A stretch of 39,975 nucleotides of DNA from Lachnospiraceae bacterium (lineage in GTDB: Bacteria; Bacillota; Clostridia; Lachnospirales; Lachnospiraceae), in contig JAJPWX010000048.1 of assembly GCA_021205755.1 (NCBI GenBank), positions 1 through 39,975 of the forward strand, given 5' to 3'. Shown in pieces: positions 7,271 through 15,687 of the stretch; the first letter of the stretch is position 1, and every line of letters starts with the position of its first letter. Below the pieces are notes generated by a model. It worked only from the letters and a program-made list of their open reading frames with translations, was not told where the DNA came from and made no database searches. The translations under genes and the position numbers were made by a program.

Positions 7271-8614
7271 TTACAGTTCTTTCATGAACTTCACAAGCTG
7301 AACAGCCTCTCTCGGAGCAATGATGATCTCCCAGCCCGGAAGCTTCGCCTCAAGCTCGCCCTTTAATACGGCAACCTTGCCCGGAATAATCAGCTTTCTG
7401 GATTTTATTTTTCCTTCGATGTCCTGCTCTGCAAAGAACTTCGCAATCGTTCCTGCTGAGAATTTTCCTGCCGCCCAGGAGGTCAGTACGGAAAGTCCGC
7501 CAGCATCGTTGATGATGAGGTTGCACGGTACACCGGAACGCTCCAGCTCACCAGATACAAGGAAATAAGTCAGCGCAAAGTCTACCGTAGTCAGACATAC
7601 CGAATTCTCATCTGCGCCGTTAAGCGGATAGATGCCCGGCTCAACCTTCATTGGCTTCTGCGGATCGGTGAAGAGGTTCTGTCTCAGACCATATACCGGG
7701 TTTGCTTCCGCATAGGTCATCTGATCAAGCACGATAATCGAACCATACTTCATCGTGAACAGAGAAAGCAGAGCTGCCTGAAGATGCTTATCTCCCTGGC
7801 TCAGGCGATCCAGACGAACGATCGACGGATAACCGCAGGTACGATTGCCATCCTTGATGGCCGCTTTGCGGAACTCAACTGCGATCTTATATGCTTCCTT
7901 GACGGAATTCACGCCGCAGTCAAAGATCAGATTCTTATTTCCAAGCTTCTCAAGAGCTGCCAGTGTGTCATAAAGTTCATCAATATCCGCGCCGGAAACG
8001 CCCAGAGTTACACCAGCTTCGGTCGCTACTTTGTTCATTGCCTCATAGTTCGAAGCATTCGCACCATTCAGAACCGGCTTCTTGTCCTTAACCAGAGCAA
8101 GTGCTTCCGCAGCCACCTCCGGATCCTCGCAGCCAAGAATCAGTACACGGTCGATCGCGGCACATTTCTTTACAAGATCCAGATATTTATCCTTGCCAGC
8201 TGCCTCCGCATAGTTTACATAAATCATTTCAGTAAACATACGTTCACCGATACGCTCATAATCTACGGACTGAATTTCAGCCAGCTTCGCGTCAATGGCC
8301 GCATCATCCATGCAGCTGCATACAGTAACCGCGTAACGTGTTCTGCTCACAAAGGTTTTCTCATGACGGAACAGAACGGTCTCACCGCCGAGAGAATACT
8401 CATTGTCACCAGTGCCGACCTTGATGGTCTTCATTGGCGGCGCAGTCGCCTCGTTCAGAGAAGCTTTTGCGTCCTCAGAAAAATAAGGACATTTATCAAT
8501 GGAAACCGCGCCCTGCGCAACCTTCATAGAGAAAGCCATACAAGTCGGGCTGCCGCACTCTTTGCAGTTCTTCTTCGGTGATAATTTAAAAATATCCAAG
8601 CCTTTCAATGCCAT
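7271..8614 (-). CDS. acsC: AcsC, corrinoid/iron-sulfur protein large subunit
   Basis: A 447-residue large subunit of the corrinoid iron-sulfur protein, which carries the methyl group from AcsE to acetyl-CoA synthase. The N-terminal [4Fe-4S] domain shows C17-x2-C20-x4-C25-x16-C42 (KNCKECGSPTCMAF and DKCPYF). The central TIM barrel contacts the small subunit, and the C-terminal Rossmann-like domain (LIINDAGGLSVLTSWAAGKFSAG) is the corrinoid-binding part. Length matches the family (about 445). It starts 30 bp after acsD with AAGGAGG, so the two subunits are co-translated. Confidence 0.95.
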   Translation of the reverse strand: MALKGLDIFKLSPKKNCKECGSPTCMAFSMKVAQGAVSIDKCPYFSEDAKASLNEATAPPMKTIKVGTGDNEYSLGGETVLFRHEKTFVSRTRYAVTVCSCMDDAAIDAKLAEIQSVDYERIGERMFTEMIYVNYAEAAGKDKYLDLVKKCAAIDRVLILGCEDPEVAAEALALVKDKKPVLNGANASNYEAMNKVATEAGVTLGVSGADIDELYDTLAALEKLGNKNLIFDCGVNSVKEAYKIAVEFRKAAIKDGNRTCGYPSIVRLDRLSQGDKHLQAALLSLFTMKYGSIIVLDQMTYAEANPVYGLRQNLFTDPQKPMKVEPGIYPLNGADENSVCLTTVDFALTYFLVSGELERSGVPCNLIINDAGGLSVLTSWAAGKFSAGTIAKFFAEQDIEGKIKSRKLIIPGKVAVLKGELEAKLPGWEIIIAPREAVQLVKFMKEL

Positions 8615-8644
8615 TTTGTTTTCCTCCTTACGCTCTTCTGGCGA

Positions 8645-9586
8645 TTAAATCAACTCTGAAATCATGGTCTTAATGGTTCTGACAGATTCCGGATGTTTCA
8701 GAATCACAGCGTCTGAGCCTGCTGCGAGAACTGCAGCAGCGGTCTCCACTTCCATATCAATCCCGCGCTCTTCCAGATTGCCCCATGCAGGCATATCCTC
8801 TTCCGTAGCGGTGGATTCCTTTACCGTCCATGTCTCAGAAGCGACCGGAGTAATAATTGGCATCTGCAGCGTCGCGTCACCCTGTGACAGCGCGGCCGCC
8901 TTTACACGGTCAAGCGTAGATATCACGTAGTCAAATCCATATCCGACTGCCGCGGTACCTGCGTTCATTACGATTGTTTTACTGTCAACGCCAAGCTGTG
9001 TAAGCAATACGTTCAGCTGCTTTGCAAGGTTGATATCTACTGCGGACTCAGCGCCAACGACCTGCTTGTATGCAAGTCCGGCCGAAGCACCGATTGTCTT
9101 GTAGTTTTCTTCCTTTGCCGCCAGAATAACAGCATTCCTGCCTTCTAGCGCAGCCGCAGCCTTATCGAGAAGCTCAGCGTCTTTTTCTACGTTCTTGCAG
9201 CCGCAAACAACAAGCGGAACATCGACAGCATCAGCTACATCTTTCACTAGCTGAATCAGTTCCTCCGTAGATTTGTTCTTTCCGTTTGGATCTCCGCCTT
9301 CCAAACGAATGCTGAGAAAATCAACTCCGTCAAATGTCACGGCCTTCTTCGCCATGTCAACGACCGTCGTGCAGCCCTCATAGAGCTTCTGTACACACTC
9401 TGGCTCCGCCTCCATGCCGCCGTCCGTGATCTCAATACCAACCTTCGGCGCGTTCTCAATCGCGTCGTCAAAGGTATAGAATGGGAAAACGTTCTCGCCG
9501 CCAAGCTTGATAGCCTTATCGCCGGTGCCGACTTCAACGGTATTAATTTTCGCATTGAATTTTCCTGATTTTGCAGTAAACGGCAT
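8645..9586 (-). CDS. acsD: AcsD, corrinoid/iron-sulfur protein small subunit
   Basis: A 313-residue small subunit of the corrinoid iron-sulfur protein. It is a TIM barrel without its own metal centre that dimerises with AcsC. Diagnostic segments are VEVGTGDKAIKLGGENVFPF near the N-terminus, VDFLSIRLEGGDPNG, and IVMNAGTAAVGYGFDYVISTLDR. The short VGTGD..LGGE motif is shared with AcsC, as expected for paralogous barrels. AAGGAGG precedes the ATG. A 301-bp spacer with an elaborate hairpin element separates it from acsB. Confidence 0.95.
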   Translation of the reverse strand: MPFTAKSGKFNAKINTVEVGTGDKAIKLGGENVFPFYTFDDAIENAPKVGIEITDGGMEAEPECVQKLYEGCTTVVDMAKKAVTFDGVDFLSIRLEGGDPNGKNKSTEELIQLVKDVADAVDVPLVVCGCKNVEKDAELLDKAAAALEGRNAVILAAKEENYKTIGASAGLAYKQVVGAESAVDINLAKQLNVLLTQLGVDSKTIVMNAGTAAVGYGFDYVISTLDRVKAAALSQGDATLQMPIITPVASETWTVKESTATEEDMPAWGNLEERGIDMEVETAAAVLAAGSDAVILKHPESVRTIKTMISELI

Positions 9587-9739
9587 TTCTTTTAATCCTC
9601 CTTGTGGGTGTTGCTAAATTTGGGAAAAGGGAGTCTACCGAGTAAGGTGATTGTTAAGTATTTATTTGCCTGGCTTACATATGAAAGAAAAGACTAGTAA
9701 GCAAGGTGCGTCTCACTACTTGGCCTACATCGTAGACTC

Positions 9740-9762
9740 AGAAAAATGCTTCGCATTTTTCT
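9740..9762 (-). other. Hairpin next to the four-way-junction element
   Basis: In sense RNA AGAAAAATGC-GAA-GCATTTTTCT is a perfect 10-bp hairpin with a GAA triloop and a U-rich 3' arm. It lies 5 bases downstream of the element at 9768-9889 and may be part of the same unit. Bases 9590-9739 toward acsD hold only the acsD ribosome binding site. Confidence 0.7.
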
Positions 9763-9767
9763 TCGTT

Positions 9768-9889
9768 AAAAAAGCCAAAATCAACTCGCAGGAAATTCTC
9801 GCGAGCGAGATTTCCCCGCGAATTGATTTTCGGGAGATTCGCAATGCGAATCTCCCGGGAATGCGGCTTTGCCGCATTCCGGCTTTTTT
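9768..9889 (-). ncRNA. Linker-free four-way-junction RNA element between acsB and acsD
   Basis: In the sense RNA AAAAAAGCC (9889-9881) and GGCTTTTTT (9776-9768) close a 9-bp stem. Inside it three hairpins abut exactly: GGAATGCGGC-AAA-GCCGCATTCC (9880-9858), a CGGGAGATTCGC-type stem (9857-9831), and a long arm beginning AAAATCAA and ending TTGATTTT (9830-9777). No base is left between arms. In the long arm, the two imperfect positions are G-U pairs in the sense strand but A-C mismatches in the antisense strand, favouring selection on the mRNA. It starts within the acsB stop codon and ends in U6. It could stabilise acsB mRNA, lower downstream expression, or be a mobile repeat. Confidence 0.72.
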
Positions 9890-12017
9890 ACATCATCGGT
9901 TCCATCTCGAGTGCCGGGTGACCTTTTTCGGTCAGGAACGCAAGCAATGCTTCCGGATCTTCGGTAACGACGGTCTCATCCGCAATCATATCAACGAAGT
10001 TATCGATTCCGTACAGCTCTTTCGCTGACTCGTTCAGGCGCTCTGCTACCTGGTCTTTGAGGTCTTTCGGCATCCACACGATACGGGCGATGCCGCCTTC
10101 TGCCTTCATGAACTTCTTTGAAGAGATGAAGTGCTTGCCATGGCCCATGAAGCCCGGGGTCTGTACACCGCCGCCAGTCATGGAAGCCAGCTCGGAGAAA
10201 GTCATGCCGATCGGAGTCATGCCTGCGTACTCACGGTTCGCGATGCAGACACCGTTGGAGAGCGGCTCGATACCACAGATACACTCGAAGCAGCCGCAGC
10301 TTGTCATCGGCTTTTCGATGATGGAATACAGAGATACATCCTCCAGTGCGCCCTGAGAGAACTTACGAACAGCCTCATTGACGTCCTCGTACTCACCAAT
10401 GCGCTCGTCGATGACTTTCTCTTTGGTAATTACCTGGCACGGACCCTGCGGATCCAGCTCGTTGGTCGCCTTCGCGTCCAGCCATGAAACAGCGCCGCAC
10501 AGTCCAAGACGCTCCGGCGTAACCACACAGACGTGGCTCGGAGAGAATGCCTGGCACATGATGCAGCTATAGTAAACGTCAACGCCCTCATCTGTCAGGG
10601 TCGTCAGACGTTCATCGCGCTTATCAAACATCGGAATCGCCAACTCATGGCGAAGCTTTGTACACATTTCCGGATCGGTGATGACCTTCACCTGGCATTT
10701 GTCTACAACAGCTGCGAACTCGCTCTTTACTCTCGCGTAAAGAACCTCGCCGATGTGTTTCAAACGGAAACCAGCGTTGAACGTATCTTTGCTGACACGG
10801 ATACGGATCATGTCACGCTGACCGGTGTGCATCAAGCCTTCGATGCAGTTCAGGTAAGAGTGGAACTTGCGCTCAAATACCGGCTCGAAATCTGCCTGCA
10901 TGCTCTTGCCCGCTACTTCTACTATGTAACCAATGGAATGCTTACTGCCTACTTCGAACTCGTCCAAGTCCGGTCCGATAACTTCGATCTTGTGGTCTTC
11001 TACTTCAGAAGCATCTTTATTGTGAACCAGCTCGAAGCAGTCCACGCGGGAGCCGTCAAACTCAACCTGCATATCTCCGCGGCGGATAATCTCACCCTCG
11101 AATGCTGACGCAAATGCCACCGGAATATCAATGTTTGTAATCTTAAGCTTAATGTCTCTCGCTTCCAGAGAGGTTGCGTTGAACTTGGACACATCCTCCT
11201 GATAAATCAGGCTCTTCGGTACCCTGTAGCGATCCTCATTTGAGATAACCGGGAAACCAAGCGCGATTGCTCCGCCGCCATATGCATATACCTCATTCGT
11301 AAGAGGACCATAAGCATTAACAAACGCGAACACACGATCCATTGTATATTTCTCCAGACCCGGAAGATCGCCAGGCGTAATATTTCCGAAAATCAGAGCT
11401 GCACGTACTGCCACAGATACCACGTGAATTACCGACTGCATTTCATCTCCAAGCGGGATGACACGGATATTGAAACCAGTCTTTAAGCCGAGAGATTCAC
11501 ACTGATCGATTACACCGCCAGTCAAGGTCACAAGAATGCCCTGCGCCTGATAACTCTTTACCAGATCAACGGCATCCTGCGCAGTCGGCGCTGTACCGAT
11601 AATAGCTGCTACACCAGGAATATCACCGGTAACAAGCGGTACACCAAGTTCACGAATCATAGCATCAGAAAGATGACCATAACGTGGAAGTTCATATGGA
11701 ACAGCACCGTCAATATATTTCAGAACTTCCAGAAACTCAGCGCACAAAGCAGAAGCAATGCCGGAATTAAACACATCGTTTAGTCTCGGCTTTCTGCCCA
11801 TCAGAGTCTCTTTTACATTAGCCAGCGCTGCTTTTAATTCGCCAAGATTGCCTACTTTCTGGCCAGTCACGCCATAGTAGCACGGAAGACTGTAAGCAGT
11901 ATCCGGAAAAGCTACCGCTTTGTCCTCGCCATACTGGGCAATCGCGTCATTGATCGCCTTATCAGTGCGGGCAAATAATTCATCATTTCCGCTATAGATA
12001 ATATCAAATAAAGTCAC
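9888..12017 (-). CDS. acsB: AcsB, acetyl-CoA synthase subunit of CODH/ACS
   Basis: A 709-residue enzyme that condenses CO (from AcsA through the tunnel), the methyl group of AcsCD and CoA into acetyl-CoA at its nickel-containing A-cluster. The A-cluster cysteines are visible as CIMCQAFSPSHVC, ERLGLCGAVSW and the CGCFECICG loop that supplies the Cys-Gly-Cys nickel site. The Gly-rich segments YGGGAIALGFPVISN and GGGVQTPGFMGHG fit the family. Length is close to the usual 700-730. The start is GTG (12015-12017) behind AGGAGG at 9 nt. It is directly preceded by the CooS-like domain protein. Confidence 0.96.
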   Translation of the reverse strand: MTLFDIIYSGNDELFARTDKAINDAIAQYGEDKAVAFPDTAYSLPCYYGVTGQKVGNLGELKAALANVKETLMGRKPRLNDVFNSGIASALCAEFLEVLKYIDGAVPYELPRYGHLSDAMIRELGVPLVTGDIPGVAAIIGTAPTAQDAVDLVKSYQAQGILVTLTGGVIDQCESLGLKTGFNIRVIPLGDEMQSVIHVVSVAVRAALIFGNITPGDLPGLEKYTMDRVFAFVNAYGPLTNEVYAYGGGAIALGFPVISNEDRYRVPKSLIYQEDVSKFNATSLEARDIKLKITNIDIPVAFASAFEGEIIRRGDMQVEFDGSRVDCFELVHNKDASEVEDHKIEVIGPDLDEFEVGSKHSIGYIVEVAGKSMQADFEPVFERKFHSYLNCIEGLMHTGQRDMIRIRVSKDTFNAGFRLKHIGEVLYARVKSEFAAVVDKCQVKVITDPEMCTKLRHELAIPMFDKRDERLTTLTDEGVDVYYSCIMCQAFSPSHVCVVTPERLGLCGAVSWLDAKATNELDPQGPCQVITKEKVIDERIGEYEDVNEAVRKFSQGALEDVSLYSIIEKPMTSCGCFECICGIEPLSNGVCIANREYAGMTPIGMTFSELASMTGGGVQTPGFMGHGKHFISSKKFMKAEGGIARIVWMPKDLKDQVAERLNESAKELYGIDNFVDMIADETVVTEDPEALLAFLTEKGHPALEMEPMM

Positions 12018-12034
12018 GTTATTTTCCTCCTAAT

Positions 12035-12727
12035 TTATATTGCTATCGCCGTGCGTTTTTTTTCGATATCTGCGATCAGAGCATCGGCCAACTCATCCAG
12101 GTTCGAGGAAACGGTCTGCGTAGCATCCGGCCCATTCTTAAGACCGCTTGCAGCGATGATATCCTCCAGATATCCTTCATACGGCATAATGCCAATAAAG
12201 GTGTCTACGCCCAGCCCTGCAAAGGTATTTCCAAGTTCCACTGCCTGAGCCGTCACTCCAGCCGGGTCACATCCAACCACCGGAAGCTGGGGAACAGTAA
12301 GGCCGGAATCATTGCAGAGCGCAGTTGCAATCGTCACAACATTGCCCACGTTCTCCAGCCCGCCAAGCGGCAGTACCGGAGGAATCTCCGCCAGCTCACA
12401 GACGCGTTTCAGTCCCGCGCCACAGAGGTCTTTCGCATCCGGATTCAGCAGTCCGGCCTCCGCCGCAATCTTTACTGGATAGCCAATTGCCAATACAACA
12501 ATATCATTGGCAACCAGCTTTTTGAAAAGAGCAACATACTCCTCCGTATCTCTAACCTCAGAGCCATCTGTCCCAAGCATAACAGCCGCGCCCCGGAGTA
12601 CACCGGAAACAACACATTCCAGCAATGGTTTCGTAGAGCCGGTCGTATCGACCTTAGAATTGCAGACGCCGTCCAGTGCCTGGATGATGTCTGTCACCTC
12701 AAGTTTCGGTAATGCAGAATCACTCAT
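12035..12727 (-). CDS. Stand-alone CODH C-terminal-domain paralogue lacking the C-cluster cysteines
   Basis: A 230-residue protein that aligns end to end with the C-terminal domain of the AcsA/CooS encoded 0.9 kb upstream. Shared blocks include VDTTGSTKPLLEC, DLCGAGLKRVC, IPPVL, LPVVGC and the terminal EKKRTA. The three C-cluster cysteines this domain supplies in CooS are replaced here at exactly collinear positions: GCNN becomes GTDG (Thr53), SGCSA becomes IGYPV (Tyr83), and GSCVD becomes GGLEN (Leu124). Cys102 and Cys110 of CGAGLKRVC and the VGC Cys are kept. It has its own ATG and ribosome binding site, so it is not a fragment of a broken gene. It cannot be a CODH. A structural, chaperone or regulatory role in CODH/ACS is an inference. 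Confidence 0.85.
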   Translation of the reverse strand: MSDSALPKLEVTDIIQALDGVCNSKVDTTGSTKPLLECVVSGVLRGAAVMLGTDGSEVRDTEEYVALFKKLVANDIVVLAIGYPVKIAAEAGLLNPDAKDLCGAGLKRVCELAEIPPVLPLGGLENVGNVVTIATALCNDSGLTVPQLPVVGCDPAGVTAQAVELGNTFAGLGVDTFIGIMPYEGYLEDIIAASGLKNGPDATQTVSSNLDELADALIADIEKKRTAIAI

Positions 12728-12765
12728 TTTATTCGCCTCTTTTCTTTAATAATGGTTCTTATCTT

Positions 12766-12794
12766 GTTATACCAAGATATTGACTTTTTTGCAA
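12766..12794 (-). promoter_or_regulatory. Candidate internal promoter before the CODH-like domain gene and acsB
   Basis: On the minus strand TTGCAA (12789-12794), 17 bp, and TATAAC (12766-12771) with an upstream TGG resembling an extended -10. It lies in the 100-bp gap after cooC and would boost the CODH-like domain gene and acsB. The gap can also fold AATGGTT/AACCATT around an ATCTTG/CAAGAT hairpin. Confidence 0.42.
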
Positions 12795-12827
12795 CCCAAA
12801 AACCATTTTCTGCCCCAAATTTCTCTC

Positions 12828-13604
12828 TCAGGATAGTGCACCCGGCTGATCCAGTTTTTCTTTAATTGAACGAATCTCCGCCACAGCACTATGGCTGTAA
12901 TCGTAAGGCGATGAACCATTTCGGTCCGCGTCAATGACTTCTGTATTATAATGAATGATACCTAACAAATCTTCCGGTGGGATCTTTGATTGGACAAATG
13001 CTTCGTCCTTTTCGTCTCTCACCTTATTTGCGACCACATAAACCTGTTTCACTCCGAGATCGACCGCCAGCCGTTTCACATTGCGGTAGGTCTGCACACT
13101 TCTCGCACCTGGCTCGATCACAACAATAAACGCATCCATGCCGCTTGTTGTGCCCCGCCCGAGGTGTTCCAGCCCGGCTTCCATGTCCAGAATTACGACA
13201 TCGTCTGAACGAAGCATCAGATGGTTGATAATCCTTTTTAACATCACATGTTCCGGGCAGACACACCCGCTTCCGCCGGTCTCAACGGTACCAAGCACCA
13301 GAAGCTTTACACCATTGCATTTTTTTGCGTACTTATCCGGAATATCATCCACCTTCGGATTCAGTTTAAAAATCTTATTGAATTCATCCGCGCCGGTGCG
13401 TTCCTGAACAAGCTTGCGCATTTTCGTAATCGGGACGATCTCATCAAGCGCTTCCTCATCAAATCCAAGCGCAAGTCCAAGGTTCGCGTCCGGATCCGCA
13501 TCCGCCGCCAGGACAGGACGCCCCTCATCCGCATAAAGCCGTGCCAGTGTCGCCGCAAAAGTTGTCTTTCCTACACCACCCTTACCGGTAATCGCTATTT
13601 TCAT
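12828..13604 (-). CDS. cooC: CooC-type nickel-insertion ATPase
   Basis: A 258-residue SIMIBI-class ATPase of the MinD/CooC family that helps insert nickel into CO dehydrogenase. It has the deviant Walker A GKGGVGKTT (residues 7-15), switch I DADPDANLG, the metal-binding CxC (C114-V-C116) and DMEAGLEHLGRGT in the switch II region, all diagnostic of CooC. It lies between acsA and the CODH-like domain gene. A second CooC paralogue lies upstream of acsA; this one is the closer match to the biochemically studied CooC. Confidence 0.93.
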   Translation of the reverse strand: MKIAITGKGGVGKTTFAATLARLYADEGRPVLAADADPDANLGLALGFDEEALDEIVPITKMRKLVQERTGADEFNKIFKLNPKVDDIPDKYAKKCNGVKLLVLGTVETGGSGCVCPEHVMLKRIINHLMLRSDDVVILDMEAGLEHLGRGTTSGMDAFIVVIEPGARSVQTYRNVKRLAVDLGVKQVYVVANKVRDEKDEAFVQSKIPPEDLLGIIHYNTEVIDADRNGSSPYDYSHSAVAEIRSIKEKLDQPGALS

Positions 13605-13649
13605 GTATTTTGCCTCTTAATATCAAATAACGCTTAACAAATTGTGAAA

Positions 13650-15542
13650 TCAGATTCCAAGAGCCGTTCTCTTCTCTTCGATGCGGTCAATCATCTTATC
13701 CACCAGCTTATCAATATCCGTCTCAACGGTGTAGCAGGCTTCTACCCAGTCGCGGATACCGCCCTGCAGCAGACCTTCTACCTCTGAAGATCCGCTTGCA
13801 TACGGGTCAACGCCGAGGAAAGTGTCAAGGCCGGTTGCTACAACGTAGTTGCCAATAGAAACAGCCTTTTCAGACATCCACTCTGGTGCACAGCCCACTA
13901 CAGGGAGTTCAGAAATATTCCATCCGGAATCTTTCGAGAGATCAGACACGAGAATCATCATACGGCTGATATCCACACAGGACCCCATGTGAAGCACAGG
14001 AGGAATATCCGCCAGCTGACATACTCTCTTAAGGCCGGCACCGCACAGATCGCGAGCGCGCTTATCCATCAGGCCTGCTTTCGCAGCTGCCTGCGCGGAG
14101 CAGCCGGATGCAACGATAATGATATCGTTTTCAATCAGCTTCTTCATCAGACCAATGTGCGCTGTATCCGGGCGAACCTTCGGGTTGTTGCAGCCTACCA
14201 TCGCGACTGCGCCGCGGATAACACCGGATTTCACACATTCTACGAGCGGCTTCAGCGTACCAGTAATATCTACCTGAGAGTTTGTTACAGTATCCAATGT
14301 CTTTTTGATTGCTTCTACAGAATAGCCAACAGTCGCTTTCTGCTTCATCTGCGGGATATGTACCAGTTCCGGCTTTCTATTCTTAAAGTTCTCGATTGCC
14401 ATCTTTACAATCGCTTTTGCATTCTCTCCGGCATTCTCCGGTGAGAAACGTATATAGTCGCTCTCCGGCATCTGCGCGATCGGTGAGGTCGTCACAAATT
14501 TGGTATGGAAGCATTTTGCAAGTGGTCCGATTGCCGGGAAAATACATTGCACATCAACAACAATTGCCTCACAGGCACCGGTCAGAATGACATTCTCCTG
14601 CTGCAGGAAATTACCTGCCATCGGAATACCGCGGCGCATAGCAACTTCATTGGAGGTACAGCAGACACCGGAAACCGTGATGCCTTTCGCTCCCATTTCT
14701 TTTGCGTAAGCAATCATCTCCGGATCATCCGCATATTCACAGATCATCTCAGAAAGTGACGGATCATGTCCATGGACTACGATGTTTACATTCTCCTCCA
14801 CCATGACACCAAGATTTGCTTCTGTGTCGATCGGCATTGGCGTACCAAACAATACGTCAGAAAACTCTGTGCCGGCCATAGAACCGCCCCAGCCATCCGC
14901 CAGACCTGCCCGTAATGACTGACGAATCAGTGCTTCCGGCTTGGAGGAACATCCCATATGGGTCATATGCATCGCGCAGGATACCTCGCGGTCAATCGCA
15001 CGCGGCTCAATTTCTTCTCTTGCCCAGATTTCCTGGGTGTGCTTCGGAGCTCTTTTAATAAAGTTCTGATGCCCAAATACTTTTCCATATTCACCCAATG
15101 CAAGAACAGCGACTTCATGAGCCAGATCGTAGATATCCTTTCCTTCGGTCTCAACACCCCATTCTTTTGCGATGCGGATCAGCTTCTCCGGATCTTTCAC
15201 CTTATAGTTGCCATCCGGTGCTGTGCAGTACAAAGTGTGGCAGATTTCGCGGCCATGATCCGAGTGTGTCGCTGCTCCGCCGGCAGTAAATCTCAGATAA
15301 TTACGGCCTACAATCCCATGCGCGTCGCAGCCGCAGATTCCGCGCGGCGCTTTCGGAGTAATACGGCATGGTCCCATCGTACAGATACGGCAGCAGACGC
15401 CCTGCTCGCCAAATTTACAGTGCGGTGTCTGATTCTTCACACGGAACTGATAAGCATCCGCGCCCACCTTTGCTCCGGTCTCGAGGAGTCGGTTTATAGC
15501 CGCTTCAAACTCCTCAACTGTTGTCAGCTTAAAGTCTCCCAT
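13650..15542 (-). CDS. acsA: AcsA/CooS, Ni-dependent carbon monoxide dehydrogenase catalytic subunit
   Basis: A 630-residue homodimeric enzyme that interconverts CO2 and CO at the [Ni-4Fe-4S] C-cluster and feeds CO to AcsB. The N-terminus has the D- and B-cluster cysteines (C42, C50, C51, C54, C59, C70/C72 in HCKFGEQGVCCRICTMG and GICGC). C-cluster ligands are visible in order: His in VVHGHDP, Cys in GVCCTSNE, GACEAIVVDVQC, VGCNN, SGCSA and GSCVD; the last four spacings fit the family. AATHSDHGRE carries the acid-base histidine. GGAGG precedes the ATG. It is followed by cooC and preceded by a second cooC, cooT and a His-rich gene. Confidence 0.96.
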   Translation of the reverse strand: MGDFKLTTVEEFEAAINRLLETGAKVGADAYQFRVKNQTPHCKFGEQGVCCRICTMGPCRITPKAPRGICGCDAHGIVGRNYLRFTAGGAATHSDHGREICHTLYCTAPDGNYKVKDPEKLIRIAKEWGVETEGKDIYDLAHEVAVLALGEYGKVFGHQNFIKRAPKHTQEIWAREEIEPRAIDREVSCAMHMTHMGCSSKPEALIRQSLRAGLADGWGGSMAGTEFSDVLFGTPMPIDTEANLGVMVEENVNIVVHGHDPSLSEMICEYADDPEMIAYAKEMGAKGITVSGVCCTSNEVAMRRGIPMAGNFLQQENVILTGACEAIVVDVQCIFPAIGPLAKCFHTKFVTTSPIAQMPESDYIRFSPENAGENAKAIVKMAIENFKNRKPELVHIPQMKQKATVGYSVEAIKKTLDTVTNSQVDITGTLKPLVECVKSGVIRGAVAMVGCNNPKVRPDTAHIGLMKKLIENDIIIVASGCSAQAAAKAGLMDKRARDLCGAGLKRVCQLADIPPVLHMGSCVDISRMMILVSDLSKDSGWNISELPVVGCAPEWMSEKAVSIGNYVVATGLDTFLGVDPYASGSSEVEGLLQGGIRDWVEACYTVETDIDKLVDKMIDRIEEKRTALGI

Positions 15543-15687
15543 AAATAACCTCCAAGTTTATTTAATAGTGAAAGTATATTACCGGCTGCGACAAAAAGAA
15601 AATCCAGAAAGGATCCGCAATTTATGTCCGCTGCCAGTTCATAATTACCGTGTGTCTTCGCACTTCACGCGTAAGGCTCCACAGCAG

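Noticed and set aside
15543-15687. Promoter or terminator in the acsA upstream gap
   Set aside because: A TATACT is present but without a usable -35 box, and the only hairpin is a 5-bp stem with wobble; not strong enough to annotate.
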